Part shown: piece after piece, positions 43,075-53,889 of the stretch
How the letters are laid out: every line of letters begins with the position of its first letter
Position numbering within the stretch: position 1 is the first letter of the stretch
Assembly (NCBI GenBank): GCA_020881915.1
Contig: JAJFPB010000006.1
Location: 372,001 to 436,000 of the forward strand
Length of the DNA: 64,000 nt
From: Paramyrothecium sp. XJ0827
Lineage: Eukaryota; Ascomycota; Sordariomycetes; Hypocreales; Stachybotryaceae
Reading direction: 5' to 3'
Translations under genes and position numbers: made by a program
The notes under the pieces: model-generated
Told to the model about the DNA's origin: nothing
Databases searched by the model: none
The model's input: only the letters and a program-made list of their open reading frames with translations

Positions 43075-43350
43075 GTAAGTCAATTGGCCGTAAGTTGATC
43101 GGCCGTTAGTTGATTGTCCGTAAGTTAGTTGTCCGTAGGGGGAAGGTACATAAGGTTTACGAGCTTTCTCCTTACGGCCGATCAACTTACGGACAGTCAA
43201 CTTACGGCCGATCAACTTACGGACAACCAACTTACGGACAACCAACTTGCGGGCAATCAACTTGCGGGCGATCAACTTACGGCCGATCAACTTACGGCGA
43301 ATTGATTTACGGACAGCCAACCTACGAGCCACCAACCTACGGGCCTTCCC
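43075..43350. repeat. 15-bp repeat array arranged as an inverted repeat
   Basis: Four units near GTAAGTTGATCGGCC (43075-43134), a 36-bp spacer, then twelve units of the opposite orientation near CTTACGGCCGATCAA (43171-43350). Spacing is exactly 15 bp in both arms. Units vary at a few positions and decay towards the right end. Transcripts through it could fold into a long hairpin. It begins about 180 bp downstream of the DUF3723 stop codon. The 15-bp period keeps frames open on both strands (YGxxT-type and RKLI-type pentapeptides), which I treat as a by-product. Confidence 0.9.
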
Positions 43351-43529
43351 CTTATGGAACGAACGGGAAACGGCTCATCCCCGGTGAAATGTCCTCTGCA
43401 CTAACCACAAGTATATTCAGTTGAACTTCCGAAAGCACGTAGCAATCTAATCCCGATTCTTACCCGAGAAAAGATTTGATACATATGATGAAGTTTTATA
43501 AAGTGGTTACAGCCATCTTCCTATCTAAC

Positions 43530-46256
43530 CTATCTCTTGCGTTTTTTCCCCTTGTCAGATGTCCTCAATTTTTTCAAAACAATGGTGTTGGAGTTATCCC
43601 TTAGGACATGCTCGAAACAGTTTCTGGCACTGATCTGATTCTCCTTAATATCAAACAGATGATACTGCTGTCTTAAGTAATCAATGGCAGTATCGTGAAT
43701 CTTCGCTACCTCGGAAGGAATGGCTGGATTCGCTGCAATGGCGTTGAGTAACTGCAAGCTTTCGTCTTGTTGTTTCTCCTTGAAAAATATTATGATCTTT
43801 TGTTTATCAGGCGGTGGAGATGCGACCCTCCTTGTTGTGTTTCTCTCGATACCAGGGAGCCCATCATTTAATAGTTTTTCAAAAGCAAACTGGGTACCTC
43901 TTTTGCCGCGGATGATTCTGGCATCGATTTGATGTTCTTCGTGACCCTCCATAGGCAATGTTAGATTAGAATTAGTATCGGTCCGTAAGACGGATTGGGT
44001 TTTGTTGATATGCGCTTCGTTGTGGTCGTCTTCGACAACGTCTTCCACTCGTCTAAGTATCTCCAATGATTCTTGCGCTTTCTTCTCGGCCTCCTCCAAA
44101 TTACTGATGCGGGTGAGTAGCTGCTTTTCTTGTAATTCAAGTGACTCCAGAGACCTTTTCTTCTCCTCAATTTTCTCTTGTTCTTTGTGAACAAGTGTCT
44201 TCATCAGATCCAGCTTTCTTTGCTCTTCTTCCATGCTTTCGTTCTGCAGTTGCTGATTAGGATCCTCTTGGAGCCATACACTTGGCTCAGCCTCTGTCAT
44301 AACGGAATCCGAATCAAGGAAACCTCTAATTGTACGGAGACTGATTTCAAACCCATTTGAACCCCTGTCTCCTGGCCGATAAGATGTATGATGAGTTGCA
44401 ATGGTGTTACTCTCCTTTATTTCATGGCTGAGATCATCTAGAACCAACGGTGACTGTCCAAAATAGGCCAAATAAACACATCTCCTCACAAACAAAGACG
44501 TTACTCCTTCATCTGGTTTGGGAACATGATCTTCAAGGGTTGGCAGGAAAAGTGAGTTCCTGTCCAATTTATGATGCGTGTTCCGAGGGATTCCGTGTCG
44601 GTTGGGGGGCTGTTCATATTCGTCGACAGGAGTCGTTTTCCCTGCTTCAGAGTCCGATCTCGCAATAGCCGTAGAAAATACGTTTGTTATTTGTCGTAAG
44701 CATTCCTCTTGGTTTTGGAACCGAAATTGTTCTGGTCGCCTGGCCATCAAAAGAGCCCGTTCAGCTATTTGTCGGTCGGGATCATTGCTTAGTATGTTGC
44801 ATATTCTATCCGACTCAAATCCAAGTTGACGTGCGATTGAGGCTAATTCAAATAACGCCGATTCGTTCAATGTCGCCCTTGGTTTTCCCAAAGTGTCCTT
44901 CCTTTGTGGTGTCTCCGGAGGTAACTGGTCGTAATCACGACTAGCAGCTAGCCAAAGCTGTCGAACGCCCACGTCTTCTCTGATCTGTTTATCTCCTGTT
45001 ATAGTAGCGAATGCTATGCTTGAAACTTGAATTTTGCAACGATCACCCTCTTGGTCGATGTCTCTGAATGAGTTTCGTAGCGAGCGCATAAGGGTGTCCC
45101 CAGGATCAACATCGAAAATATGTCTCAGACTGTTTGCAACACAAGCAAGATATTTTCGATCCTCAAAAAACGTGAAAAGCGAAGGAATCAGGCATGTGCG
45201 AGAGGTATCGCACATTTTATTCCATAAATTTTGTTTTTTCTGTTCCGGAAAGCCACGTAGAATTTGACCAAGCCTAAGCTTGCAGAAGAGATGATCGCGA
45301 TCGACTGCACATGCTCCCGGAGCCTTGCCTTGAGCAGCCTCTATTGTTGGTCGATCAATCTGGCGCATGATCGACAGATCGCCATCACACAGAGTATACC
45401 ACCAAGCATATAGGTGGTCCGTCAGGTAATGGATGTTTGGCTGTTAAATCTCAGCTCCATATCAAACTCAATGTAAATGTCAGATAACCTACCTCATCAC
45501 ACTTCATGGCTATCAACTCATGAACGACAGAGAGTCGAAACCCGCAGAATAGAGCAGGAATATCAATCAATTTGTCAAAAGCAGCAAGTAAGCCTTTGTT
45601 TTTGAAAAGTAAATGGAAATTTCTCTCCCGTTTATCCGATTTTCTTGCGGCTGAAAGATACCCCAACCATAAGCTTTCGAAAAATGTGCTTCTCTTGCCA
45701 TTATGGCCCTGATATTCCCGAACTTTGATGTATATTTCGCCATCATCAGGAATTTCTTGGTAGTCGTAGCCCTCGGCGAGCATTCTCCTTAAATCATCCG
45801 TTAGGTCTGCTACTTCTTCAGCATAGCCCAGAGCAATAAAGGGGAAAACATACCATCCTGATAGAGCTCGACCACCCAGAGGCTGCTCCTATCATGTTTC
45901 CTTTCATACCCCTTGAGACACTTCAGCTTGACATCGACTGGTAATTTGAGCTCGGAGTAAGGATAAGATATTCTGAGAAGACTTGAAACCGGTAAGCTTG
46001 ACCTCGTTAACGCTGCTTCTAAAGTTGTGGGAGAAATTGTTGCTATAGCATGATGACTATGGCTCTCATTGCGACAACCGCGATGCCTCACTAGATTCTT
46101 TTCGGTGCCTTTTGTGCCTTTGGGTACAGTGCTCTTGACGAGGGGGCCATCCGAAAAGTCCAGTGATTCAAAACTAATTTTAGCAACCCCAAGGAATTTT
46201 TGCTTCTGCTCATTTCCAATAATTCCATTGATTTCAGCGAAAGATTTTCCTGCCAT
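43530..46256 (-). CDS. DUF3723 family protein
   Basis: Exons 45854-46256, 45493-45809 and 43530-45440 join in phase (403, 317 and 1911 nt) into 876 residues. The introns are 44 and 52 bp (GTATGT..TAG, GTAGGT..CAG). The middle has the pattern I associate with DUF3723: KLIDIPALFCGFRL, LIAMKCDE, DLSIMRQIDRPTIEAAQGKA, then CLIPSLFTFFEDRKYLACVA. Residues from about 600 to 690 form a long charged coiled coil (EEEQRKLDLMKTLVHKEQEK..), and the C-terminus is basic (KGKKRKR, nuclear-signal-like). The biochemical role of the family is unknown; it is a recurrent cargo family of fungal Starship transposons. The gene is divergent from the pseudokinase gene at 46584, with 327 bp between starts. All frames are intact. 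Confidence 0.75.
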
Positions 46257-46583
46257 AACGGAATAATATGAATTATGAAATCAAGCTCAATTTTGTTACC
46301 GCAGCCAAATCTTTTTGGATTTTCGGACTGGTGTACGGTACCGGTAAGATATAAATGTTTGGGAAGAATAGATTTATTCAGACTTGAAAGTATTAAGGGC
46401 TTTTGTTACCGGTACTCTCAGTCCATTTTCCACTCAATCAGGAGAGTCAATACTAGAAGGATGTCCATTTGTGCACATTCGGACCGAAATTTGATCATGG
46501 ATAAAAAAACAGCCGGCCACTGGTAAAATTTATAATTGGTGTATAGAGACTACGGTAACTACAAAATCTGACAAAATAATACG
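46257..46583. promoter_or_regulatory. Shared divergent promoter region
   Basis: 327 bp between the start codons of the DUF3723 gene (minus) and the pseudokinase gene (plus). It contains two copies of GGTACCGGTA or GTTACCGGTA (about 46337 and 46405), a palindrome-like motif that could be a factor-binding site. No TATA box is assigned. Confidence 0.35.
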
Positions 46584-47594
46584 ATGAGCTCACATAACAA
46601 GAGTCCAGGTCAACTCCCTATTCTATCACATCTCCAGAGACCAGAGAGACAGGTTCTTCGTTATAGAAGGCCTCTCAGACTTGTTCAAGCTCAAGAGAAT
46701 GGAGCCCCGGCGATCAATAGTTTGCTCCTGAGAAGAGACTCGCCGTGGGAAACTTATGATGCTGTATCTACTCTTCCTCTCGGCCACAACGAACAATTTG
46801 TTGTCGCCGAAAGAAGAGGTGCATGTCCGAAGCTTTACAATCTCAAATGCTATGAGACGATTACCGGGCATCAGTTGGAAATGTTCAGCGCTATTCAACA
46901 CCGCAATATCCTAACCGTACATGAAATTTATCAATATGAAAACCATTATCATGTTGTGTTTGACTTTATGCCCCGCTCTCTCCAACAGGCGGTCGGAAAT
47001 CCCTATATCAACAGCAAGAGGCTAGCCGCCATTGCGAAACAGGTAAGTCCAAACCTTCATTTTACGGCGGTTTGCTAACCTTGGTCGAGAAGATACTGAA
47101 AGCCTTAGTATATCTTGAAAGGAAAGGACTCCAACATGGCCAATTGACTTGTTCTCAGATACTAATTCACCCAAGTGGGAAAATTACATTGAGTTGGTCT
47201 CCACATTCCTGTCAAATTGATACAAGAGGCTAAGAATGACACCATAAGGTGGCCAGGAAAATTGCTCTGATACTCATATACGACAAGACATTCGAGACTT
47301 CGGTTTCGTCATGATGGAACTAATGCAAGGCTATGTGAAAGAAGGTACTAATGTTGGTATTGACGAGCCTGGCCGGTGGAGTCCTGACGCCATCAACTTC
47401 CTCAGTGAAACCACGACAGCATCGTCTGCAGAAAAACTGCTCCAGGTGAAGACTTCATTTTAGAATTCCGAAAGAAAAGTAATCTGACCCAGTATCAGCA
47501 CCCTTTCTTACACTCAGTTCGGGAAGAGACATTAGTGGGTCTCGTATTTCTTGTCATGGCCTGGACCAGACCAGATTGTGAGTATCTGGGTTAA
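46584..47594 (+). CDS. Protein-kinase-fold pseudokinase
   Basis: Exons are 46584-47043, 47094 to about 47207, about 47250-47442 and about 47497-47594, with introns using GTAAGT, GTTGGT and GTGAAG donors. The N-lobe ends with HRNILTVHEIYQYENHYHVV, a normal kinase strand pattern. The C-lobe has ILKALVYLERKGLQHGQLTCSQILI where HRDxKPxN is expected, so the catalytic Asp is missing. No DFG loop is visible. DIRDFGFVMMELMQG corresponds to the alpha-F helix (DVWSxGxxLxEL), followed by LLQHPFLHS at the end of the fold. It should bind rather than phosphorylate. Its divergent pairing with DUF3723 suggests joint function. Exon borders 2 and 3 are approximate. Confidence 0.6.
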
Positions 47595-47839
47595 GGGGAA
47601 AAGCCAAAGCCAGCCACAAAGATATCTCCCAACTGTATGGTCCATGAGCCCTTGAGCTTGACGTACCGTTGAGTTTTAGCCTCATGCAAGTCTATTGCAG
47701 TGCGGGAGACGTCGATGTTTACGAATCTTTAAATGAGTATACTAAGGACGTCGCTCAGACCTACATATAGCATTTTATAAGTTGATTCAATCTAAAGATA
47801 GTGCCTCATACCAGTAAGATAATGTGTCAGACCTATCAC

Positions 47840-49569
47840 TTATTCGTCTGGTTGGTAATCTAACTCAAGCATTTCAACTTTATCATCTAAATATTGTCGC
47901 ACAGTGCTTCTCAAATCAAGTTTGATTCTAGTAGGCGCAGAAACTGAGAAACGTCAGTTTAACACTTTATCACATACTGACACATACCTGTTACAATCAT
48001 TTCCTTTCTTACCACAGATTCATCCTGGACTTTCTTTATGTACTTGCCCGCAGCTTCGTCACGGACGATAACTTCCCAGTCTGGTAACCCTTTTATAACC
48101 TTCGCACGTCGACTCAGCTGATCATCCCTCTTCAAGTCTTTGACGAAAATGGAGATTTGGAGTATCTAAACGAACTATTAGTGTCTTATAAAATTGAATT
48201 TCTTTCAGCTCTTACATATCCATCATCTAAAGTGTCGTCCTCGAGAGCAGCGTTGAGTAGCTTTTCAATTGCCAATGGTAAATCTGGACTGTTAGTGCAA
48301 GATGGGATTTGTGGGCCCGATACACTTACCTAGACTCTCCAGTTCCCACACCAAATGCACACGACGGGTGTGTACCCTCCGGCTGTTATATCCATGCAAA
48401 AGTTGCTTAAGGTATGGTAAGTGTGCGGCAATACCAAAGCCACTAGCCACCATCAACACCACCTCGTACTCACCCAACGGTATGCCCTTACCATGTGGTC
48501 CTGTTAAGAGCGCACGAACGGTATAGGTTCCTTCCATTGCTCGCAAAAGAAGTTTTTGAGTTATTCCTTTGCGGGGTTTGATTAATAAATCAAGGGATGT
48601 TTGAGGCGCATCCGACCATGATGCCACTACGAAAGGGTGGCTCTGTAAAAGGGCTCGTATGCCAGTGGCAAACCATACATTTATGTGCTGTCCAGCCTCG
48701 ATGTGAACTGGGCGGGCCAGAGCGATATGCACGAGCACAACACCATGGGATGCAGTGATAGTGGCGCGGGGAGTGCCGTTGACCAAAATCCCGTTGCGAC
48801 AAAGTGCGAGCCCTCCGGTCAGCAAAGATGATATGCCGCATACCAAAGGAATGGAATATAAATAGAGTCTTGGCAGCAACCGTTGCGACTCCAAGTGAAG
48901 CCAAGCTCCATACATCAAAACGATCACTAAACCTTGATGGAGGCGGAGAAATACTTCGTAGTATGACTTCTTAATGACGGATACGATCAGAAGCCCCCCT
49001 ATGGATGAGGCTGCCTAGAGAAATGTAGTTAGTTTCAGGCGACTTCTCTGCCAGCATCAAAAGATTACAATCACGGCTCCCTTATTCTTCGAACTATCCA
49101 TTGGTAAGGATCTCGAAGCTACTAGCATTTCCACCAAGTGTATCAAAGTGAATATGATCAACATGATGCCCATTGATGCATGTATTCGTCGTATGTATGT
49201 CCACCTTAATCCTAACACGTTCGACCAAGAGTCCAGAAGTGGCGTCCCACACAACAGGACTAAGTGGAAAAGACCGAAGTTCGCTGCACGTAATCCTGCG
49301 GATCTTGCAGTAGAAGCCTTGAAGAAAACACAGAACACATTGATTCCCAAATAAATCAGGAATACCAACGTATCTGCATAATTCCAATCCACAAGGAAAC
49401 GGCTGCTGCGCGTTAAAGGTCGATATACGAGATATTTCAGAGTTGGGAATCTAATGTAATTCTTAAATCGGACCAGGCATGATCTAAAATGATAGCATAC
49501 GAAAATCAGGAATACACCCAATACTGCAACGGTATAGATTGTCAAGAACCAGATATCGACATCGAGCAT
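47840..49569 (-). CDS. Ferric reductase-like transmembrane oxidoreductase
   Basis: Five exons fit in phase: 49069-49569, 48330-49014, 48216-48283, 47988-48165 and 47840-47943, giving 511 residues. The N-terminal half has several membrane helices with candidate heme histidines in RRIHASMGIMLIIFTLIH and LRLHQGLVIVLMYGAWLH. The C-terminal half has an FAD-binding HPFVVASW segment, the NAD(P)-binding GFGIAAHLPYLKQLL, and the typical end VRQYLDDKVEMLELDYQPDE. The family moves electrons from cytosolic NADPH across a membrane to ferric iron. No frameshift or stop interrupts it. I start at the ATG at 49569 because the two codons before it include only a TTG. Ferric reductases are a recurrent Starship cargo family, and DUF3723 lies next door. 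Confidence 0.88.
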
Positions 49570-49804
49570 TTTCAAAAAGTTCTAGCGCAAGACGTTACGA
49601 TCTGGCTCCAGCTTACTGTATATATAGTCATAATCCACTTTTGGATGATTGTGGACCAGGCAGATACACCAAATGGTGATTTTGTGACAGAAATGCGTCA
49701 TTATGGACCATTAGGCAATTTCTTGACCTGTACCGATTTATAAATAGAGCTCAATGACCATTCTGTAATTTTGACCGTTGGCAAGAAATCATATATCAAC
49801 CATC

Positions 49805-50887
49805 ATGGCTCATACACGGAACAAGTCCCGAAGTCAAGCGGCTCGGATTGAAAAACAGACCACTCAAGATCCAACAGAAAAGACCAAGCGAGCAATGAAT
49901 TTGGAAAAAGTAAATGAAACACTTGAGAATGGTGACGAGGCAACGAGGTCCAGAATATGGGATCAGTTTCGTATGACAACTCCCTCCAAACCAGATGTAA
50001 TGGAGGTTGCAAATCCTGCCAATAGTGAATCGCCCATCCCTAAAAGAGAAGAAGGATTGTTTGTTCCGCTGGGAGAGCCAGGTTCGGCCTCTGAAGATGT
50101 TGATAGCGACGCAGATGTTGCATTCAGGGTACCACAGTCACAGAATGAGCAGCAGTCTCCAGATAACAACGACGAAAAGTGGCAATCTGAAGGTTATATT
50201 TCCCATTTCTTTGGCCATATTTATCGGATCGACCGTTATGGGCCCCCTAACGCACCGAGATACACCATCGTTAAGACCGGCTTAAGAAAGAATAAAGACT
50301 TCATAAATAATGAAGAAGCATTAGATGACAATGCATACGGCCAAAAGAAAGAGAACGGGCAGTTTGTTGCAAGAGTAGGTGATCTGGACCTTATTAAAGG
50401 GGTAGCATGGGCGCCCTTAAAGACGAGCGATGGGTATTTGGACCATGAATTGTCACTTGCTCCTGAGAGCTGGTCCATGACAAACAGTAAAACCAACCGT
50501 CCCCAAACCAAACGCCCACTGATGAGAATCCTCGTTCAATGGAAATTGAAAGATGGCAGTACTATAAAAAGTTGGGAAAAATGGGATGCTGTTGAGCGAT
50601 GTTGGCCGAAATCAGCACCGCTTCCTGGCGTAGTCAACTTATGGGACAAATGTTATGTTGAGGACGACCTGCAACTCGGCACTACAATTGTACTACCAAA
50701 AACGCAGCAGATAACTAAGGTTACATATGCCATTGTCGTGACCGCATGTCGATACGCAAGCAGACATGAAGAGTGGATAGCAGGGACCAGAGAGGCGAAG
50801 GATCGATCACCTACACCCATGCGTTTGCTTCCAGACGGGTCACAGGCAGCCGCCAGTGAACAGTCAAACCCCGACGAGCAACGTTAG
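49805..50887 (+). CDS. Unknown polar protein (360 aa), possible chromo-like segment
   Basis: An uninterrupted frame. The ATG at 49805 (MAHTRNKSRSQAARIEKQ) is preferred over the in-frame ATG at 49778 because it opens a basic, nuclear-looking N-terminus. The first 130 residues are polar and probably disordered. Later segments look folded: GYISHFFGHIYRIDRYG and RILVQWKLKDGSTIKSWEK. The latter faintly recalls the second half of a chromodomain (VKWKG..TWEP). No firm family. It sits between the ferric reductase and the nuclear-gene group and may belong to the latter. Confidence 0.5.
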   Translation: MAHTRNKSRSQAARIEKQTTQDPTEKTKRAMNLEKVNETLENGDEATRSRIWDQFRMTTPSKPDVMEVANPANSESPIPKREEGLFVPLGEPGSASEDVDSDADVAFRVPQSQNEQQSPDNNDEKWQSEGYISHFFGHIYRIDRYGPPNAPRYTIVKTGLRKNKDFINNEEALDDNAYGQKKENGQFVARVGDLDLIKGVAWAPLKTSDGYLDHELSLAPESWSMTNSKTNRPQTKRPLMRILVQWKLKDGSTIKSWEKWDAVERCWPKSAPLPGVVNLWDKCYVEDDLQLGTTIVLPKTQQITKVTYAIVVTACRYASRHEEWIAGTREAKDRSPTPMRLLPDGSQAAASEQSNPDEQR

Positions 50888-51290
50888 GCCCCAATAACGC
50901 ACTCATTTATTTCATATCGTCTTGTCTTAGTTAAGGCTCTCTTGTTGTTATCTTTTCTTTCTGTCCAAATTCACCATCAATTCTCTGTTGTTGGTAGGAT
51001 TAAACATTTCTGGTAGGGACTGTGCATGCTTGTTAAATGTCCTTGCAGTCGGGAGGATACATGTTAGATTAAACCTTCTTGAGGATTTCTTTTCGCAGAG
51101 CTCTACTATAGTTGTCATTTTCGTGCTTAGAATCTCCTATTATGACTCGTTACTATGTCTGTGTTTAGACGCTGCCTTTTCTAGTCTCGCCTTTCATTGA
51201 ACTGAATCGTGGTAGTGATGTGCTGCAATACCTGTTACAATCAGTAACTAGTAAATTAATTTCGATAGAATGAAGGCAACCATAACTTTA
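50888..51290. other. 3' flank, nothing recognised
   Basis: T-rich region downstream of the 49805-50887 gene; no supported gene. Confidence 0.3.
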
Positions 51291-51722
51291 CTAGACACTA
51301 TACCAAGACTGCATTGATGGCGCGCAAACCAATTTTGCAATTCCTTTGTTGGTAACAGGCCCTTTGTCGGACATTCTGTCTTGCGCGAAACGATGTTCAA
51401 AGGACTTACTTAAGTCTAAAATAGAAGATGATATTACATTACAAGCTTGACAATTAAATTGAGTTATATGGATGATATAACTAACCCGCAGGACCATGGA
51501 TGCAGGCGATTAAGGGTGAAAGATGTGCACGTTGGAAGTTAGCAACACATATCACAGAATCAACACTGCTGCAAGTAAATGATTCACTCAAAATTTGATA
51601 ATTTTGCTGTGATTATAATAAATTGAACAAGGGTTGTTGCGTGAGTTGTTTGTGTTGGGAATGCCGAATTGTGAGAGCGCCGTACCTGCTCTTCCTCAAA
51701 GACCGTTCTGCTTGACCTTGAC
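51291..51722 (-). CDS. Probable small multi-exon gene, incomplete model
   Basis: The last exon (about 51413 to 51291) encodes DLSKSFEHRFAQDRMSDKG.. to a TAG. It joins across an intron (GTTAGT..TTTTAG) to an exon near 51480-51560 encoding NFQRAHLSPLIACIHGPA. A candidate first exon with ATG at 51722 (MKSRSSRTVFEEEQ, donor GTACGG) does not connect in phase, so the 5' structure is unresolved. Family unknown. Confidence 0.3.
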
Positions 51723-51997
51723 TTCATCGAGGCCACCAAACCTTTATTATGCCATTCAATTCATGAGGGCTACAGTACTGTACTGAAATAGCGCGCATGG
51801 TGTCATCAGAACTGTGTTAGTCACATTTTCGGCCGGTTCACCGCGATGTCTTTACAATGTTGATTCAAGAAACACAAACCACTTGACGACTTCTCCACAA
51901 CTAGTCTTTTGAACCCAAGGTTATTACCCTTGATGTCGCCAACTTGAATGGATGAAAGTGTTCTGCACGGACTAGCGTGTGTTCACTTGGGGTATCG

Positions 51998-52282
51998 TCA
52001 AAAAGCGGACTTCAGTCCGTCTCCACGGACACCGTCTATAAACGGCTTTATAAATAGTAAATCAAGAAGGGGTTCTCGTTCATGAACCTGCCCTCCCGTG
52101 GCCTCAAAGCCCGTCTCTCCACAAGCTCCCAATCTAATCCAATTTTGGTGCCAGTATTTCAACAATAGCGGTGCCCGAGCTAGCCAAGCAAATCTCTTGA
52201 ATCTCCATTTCATAGACAGGATAACTACTTGTCTGATTGGGCAAAATTGTCGGGGCTTAGAAATTGTGCCAGAGTCAACCAT
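51998..52282 (-). CDS. Unknown open frame (94 aa), doubtful
   Basis: An ATG-initiated frame (MVDSGTISKPRQFCPIRQ..) with no recognisable motif. The opposite strand is also partly open. It may be chance. Confidence 0.2.
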   Translation of the reverse strand: MVDSGTISKPRQFCPIRQVVILSMKWRFKRFAWLARAPLLLKYWHQNWIRLGACGETGFEATGGQVHEREPLLDLLFIKPFIDGVRGDGLKSAF

Positions 52283-52615
52283 GAGCTGATCACTGCAAGA
52301 AGCTCAACATTGAATAGGCGGTTTTGGATGAATCTTTGCCCTACAGTGTTTAGAGTTCATCCTTGGGACCGTCTTAGACATCAAAATAGGTTAAGGTTTT
52401 TACAAACCTAAAGCCAATCTAGTCCACGGAAGAATTATTGTCCTACTGCCATGATAGTACGGAATAGAATTAGGTAAGTCCCATCTGATAGAATTATCTT
52501 CCATCTATAAGAAACGAACGTAGACATTCTATTGAGAGATGACGGTGGGATCAATCTTGTCTCATAATACTATTACACCTACGGTCTAACAACCCCTTTT
52601 TATACGAGTATCGCT

Positions 52616-53049
52616 CTATTCACTACAATGGTTTTCAAATATCTCACAAAACATGATATCTTCTAGGCACCAGCTATGCACACTAGTGTCAGGATCGAAA
52701 TCTGTGTCTACATGCCCAGTAGCTTGACTTGCGGGAATTAGCCTCAATGCCCTCGCTTTTGTTTTGTTATTAAGCTGCGTTCGTCGAGAAGCCTAATTTG
52801 TAAAAAGTTAGAAATAAAAAAGATTGCTTTATGATACTTTGTGGTTATAGCTGAATAACATACGTTGCATAAATGATTATATACAATAAGTTCTTTGCCT
52901 AAACAGTTTGGAGATCCGCATACTTCAGCCAGAATAGATGCCATGCTCTCATCGCTGAAGTAAAACGCTTCTTCAAAAACTAGGGAGTGTTAATAGAATC
53001 AACAAGAAAAGCACTAATACTTACAGCTTGGATTTTCCTGGACTTCCAT
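52616..53049 (-). CDS. Three-exon small protein (105 aa), unknown function
   Basis: Exons 53025-53049, 52864-52979 and 52616-52792 join in phase, with introns GTAAGT..CTAG (45 bp) and GTATGT..TTAG (71 bp). The product starts MEVQENPSFFEEAFYFSD, has Cys residues in LAEVCGSPNCLGKEL and NHLCNASRR, a basic stretch and an acidic, Asp-rich end. No family is recognised. The clean splice structure and lack of stops argue for a real gene. It is divergent from the MADS-like gene at 53333 (283 bp between starts). Confidence 0.55.
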
Positions 53050-53332
53050 GTGTTACGTTGTAGGTAGCAATATGTGAAGTCTATTGATGTCAAGGAGTGC
53101 TGCTCGAAACGACAATCCATGATGGGGAATCTGTGTTCTTATAGCAGCGAATCCGATCTGAGCTCCACCTTTGGGGAATTAAGCCACAAGTTGACGGCCA
53201 TCCGTCCAAAATGCCGAAAGTCACTAATCTACCGCTTGCACAACCATAAAAGCCTTTGCAACCGGAATGATCATATTTGCTTCTGACAACATAGTTCTAT
53301 GAATGGTGGCTTCCTGTTGCTTCTTCAAAGTC

Positions 53333-53714
53333 ATGGATGACGCCGAACGACTTCGTTTGCAGTCGCGGCATCTCCGCAGACGAGACAGATCAAATGATAA
53401 CTTTATTCGAGCGGCCTTGGGTTTGAAGAACCGCTGTCAGAAAATAAGCAACAAGTACAACGCTGAATTTTATCTTATCATCCGCCGCAAACATCAACAC
53501 TATCGATATCAGTCGACAACTGACTCAAAATTTCCACCATCCTCTAGTGAGCTTGTAAGTCCATTTTTCTTTGAGGTATTCAGGTGCTAAGATGGAGGAG
53601 GCGAGGGTATATCCTCCATTGGTAGACTGGACAGCGCGAGAATGCCCGGAAGATGCAACAAAAGAGTTCCCTGCCAAAGGAACAAAAGCCATAGTGAAGT
53701 GGGCTGATCAGTGA
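53333..53714 (+). CDS. Small MADS-like DNA-binding protein (114 aa)
   Basis: Exons 53333-53554 and 53592-53714 join in phase across a short 37-bp intron (GTAAGT..AAG). The N-terminal 74 residues follow the SRF/MADS plan: a basic helix region (RHLRRRDRSNDNFIRAALGL, CQKISNKYNAE), then a beta pair (FYLIIRRKHQHYRYQST) and PPSS. The remaining 40 residues are polar. It lacks any transactivation region, as small fungal MADS-like proteins often do. If the intron is not removed the protein would end 13 codons into it. It resembles the modules in the 22663-23987 gene. Confidence 0.5.
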
Positions 53715-53889
53715 CTATGATACGGTTCTTAGATAGACCAATTTGAGTATCTAAGCTTGTTTTAAGTCGATGTGTCAACATTCGGGGGAAATGTCATTGA
53801 ATTTGACGTCATTGAATGAAGGGACGAAATCATGATCTAATGTTTTAAGGAATTCTAAGTGTCTATGAAGTAGTGGTAATCTCGATGGA

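Noticed and set aside
43075..43350. CRISPR-like array
   Set aside because: Units are contiguous 15-mers without unique spacers, arranged as an inverted repeat, in a eukaryotic genome.
43060..43424. Open frames with pentapeptide repeats (YGxxT on plus, RKLI on minus) suggesting a repeat protein
   Set aside because: Both strands are open over the same bases because the DNA repeat is 15 bp long. No start context or flanking coding sequence supports a gene.
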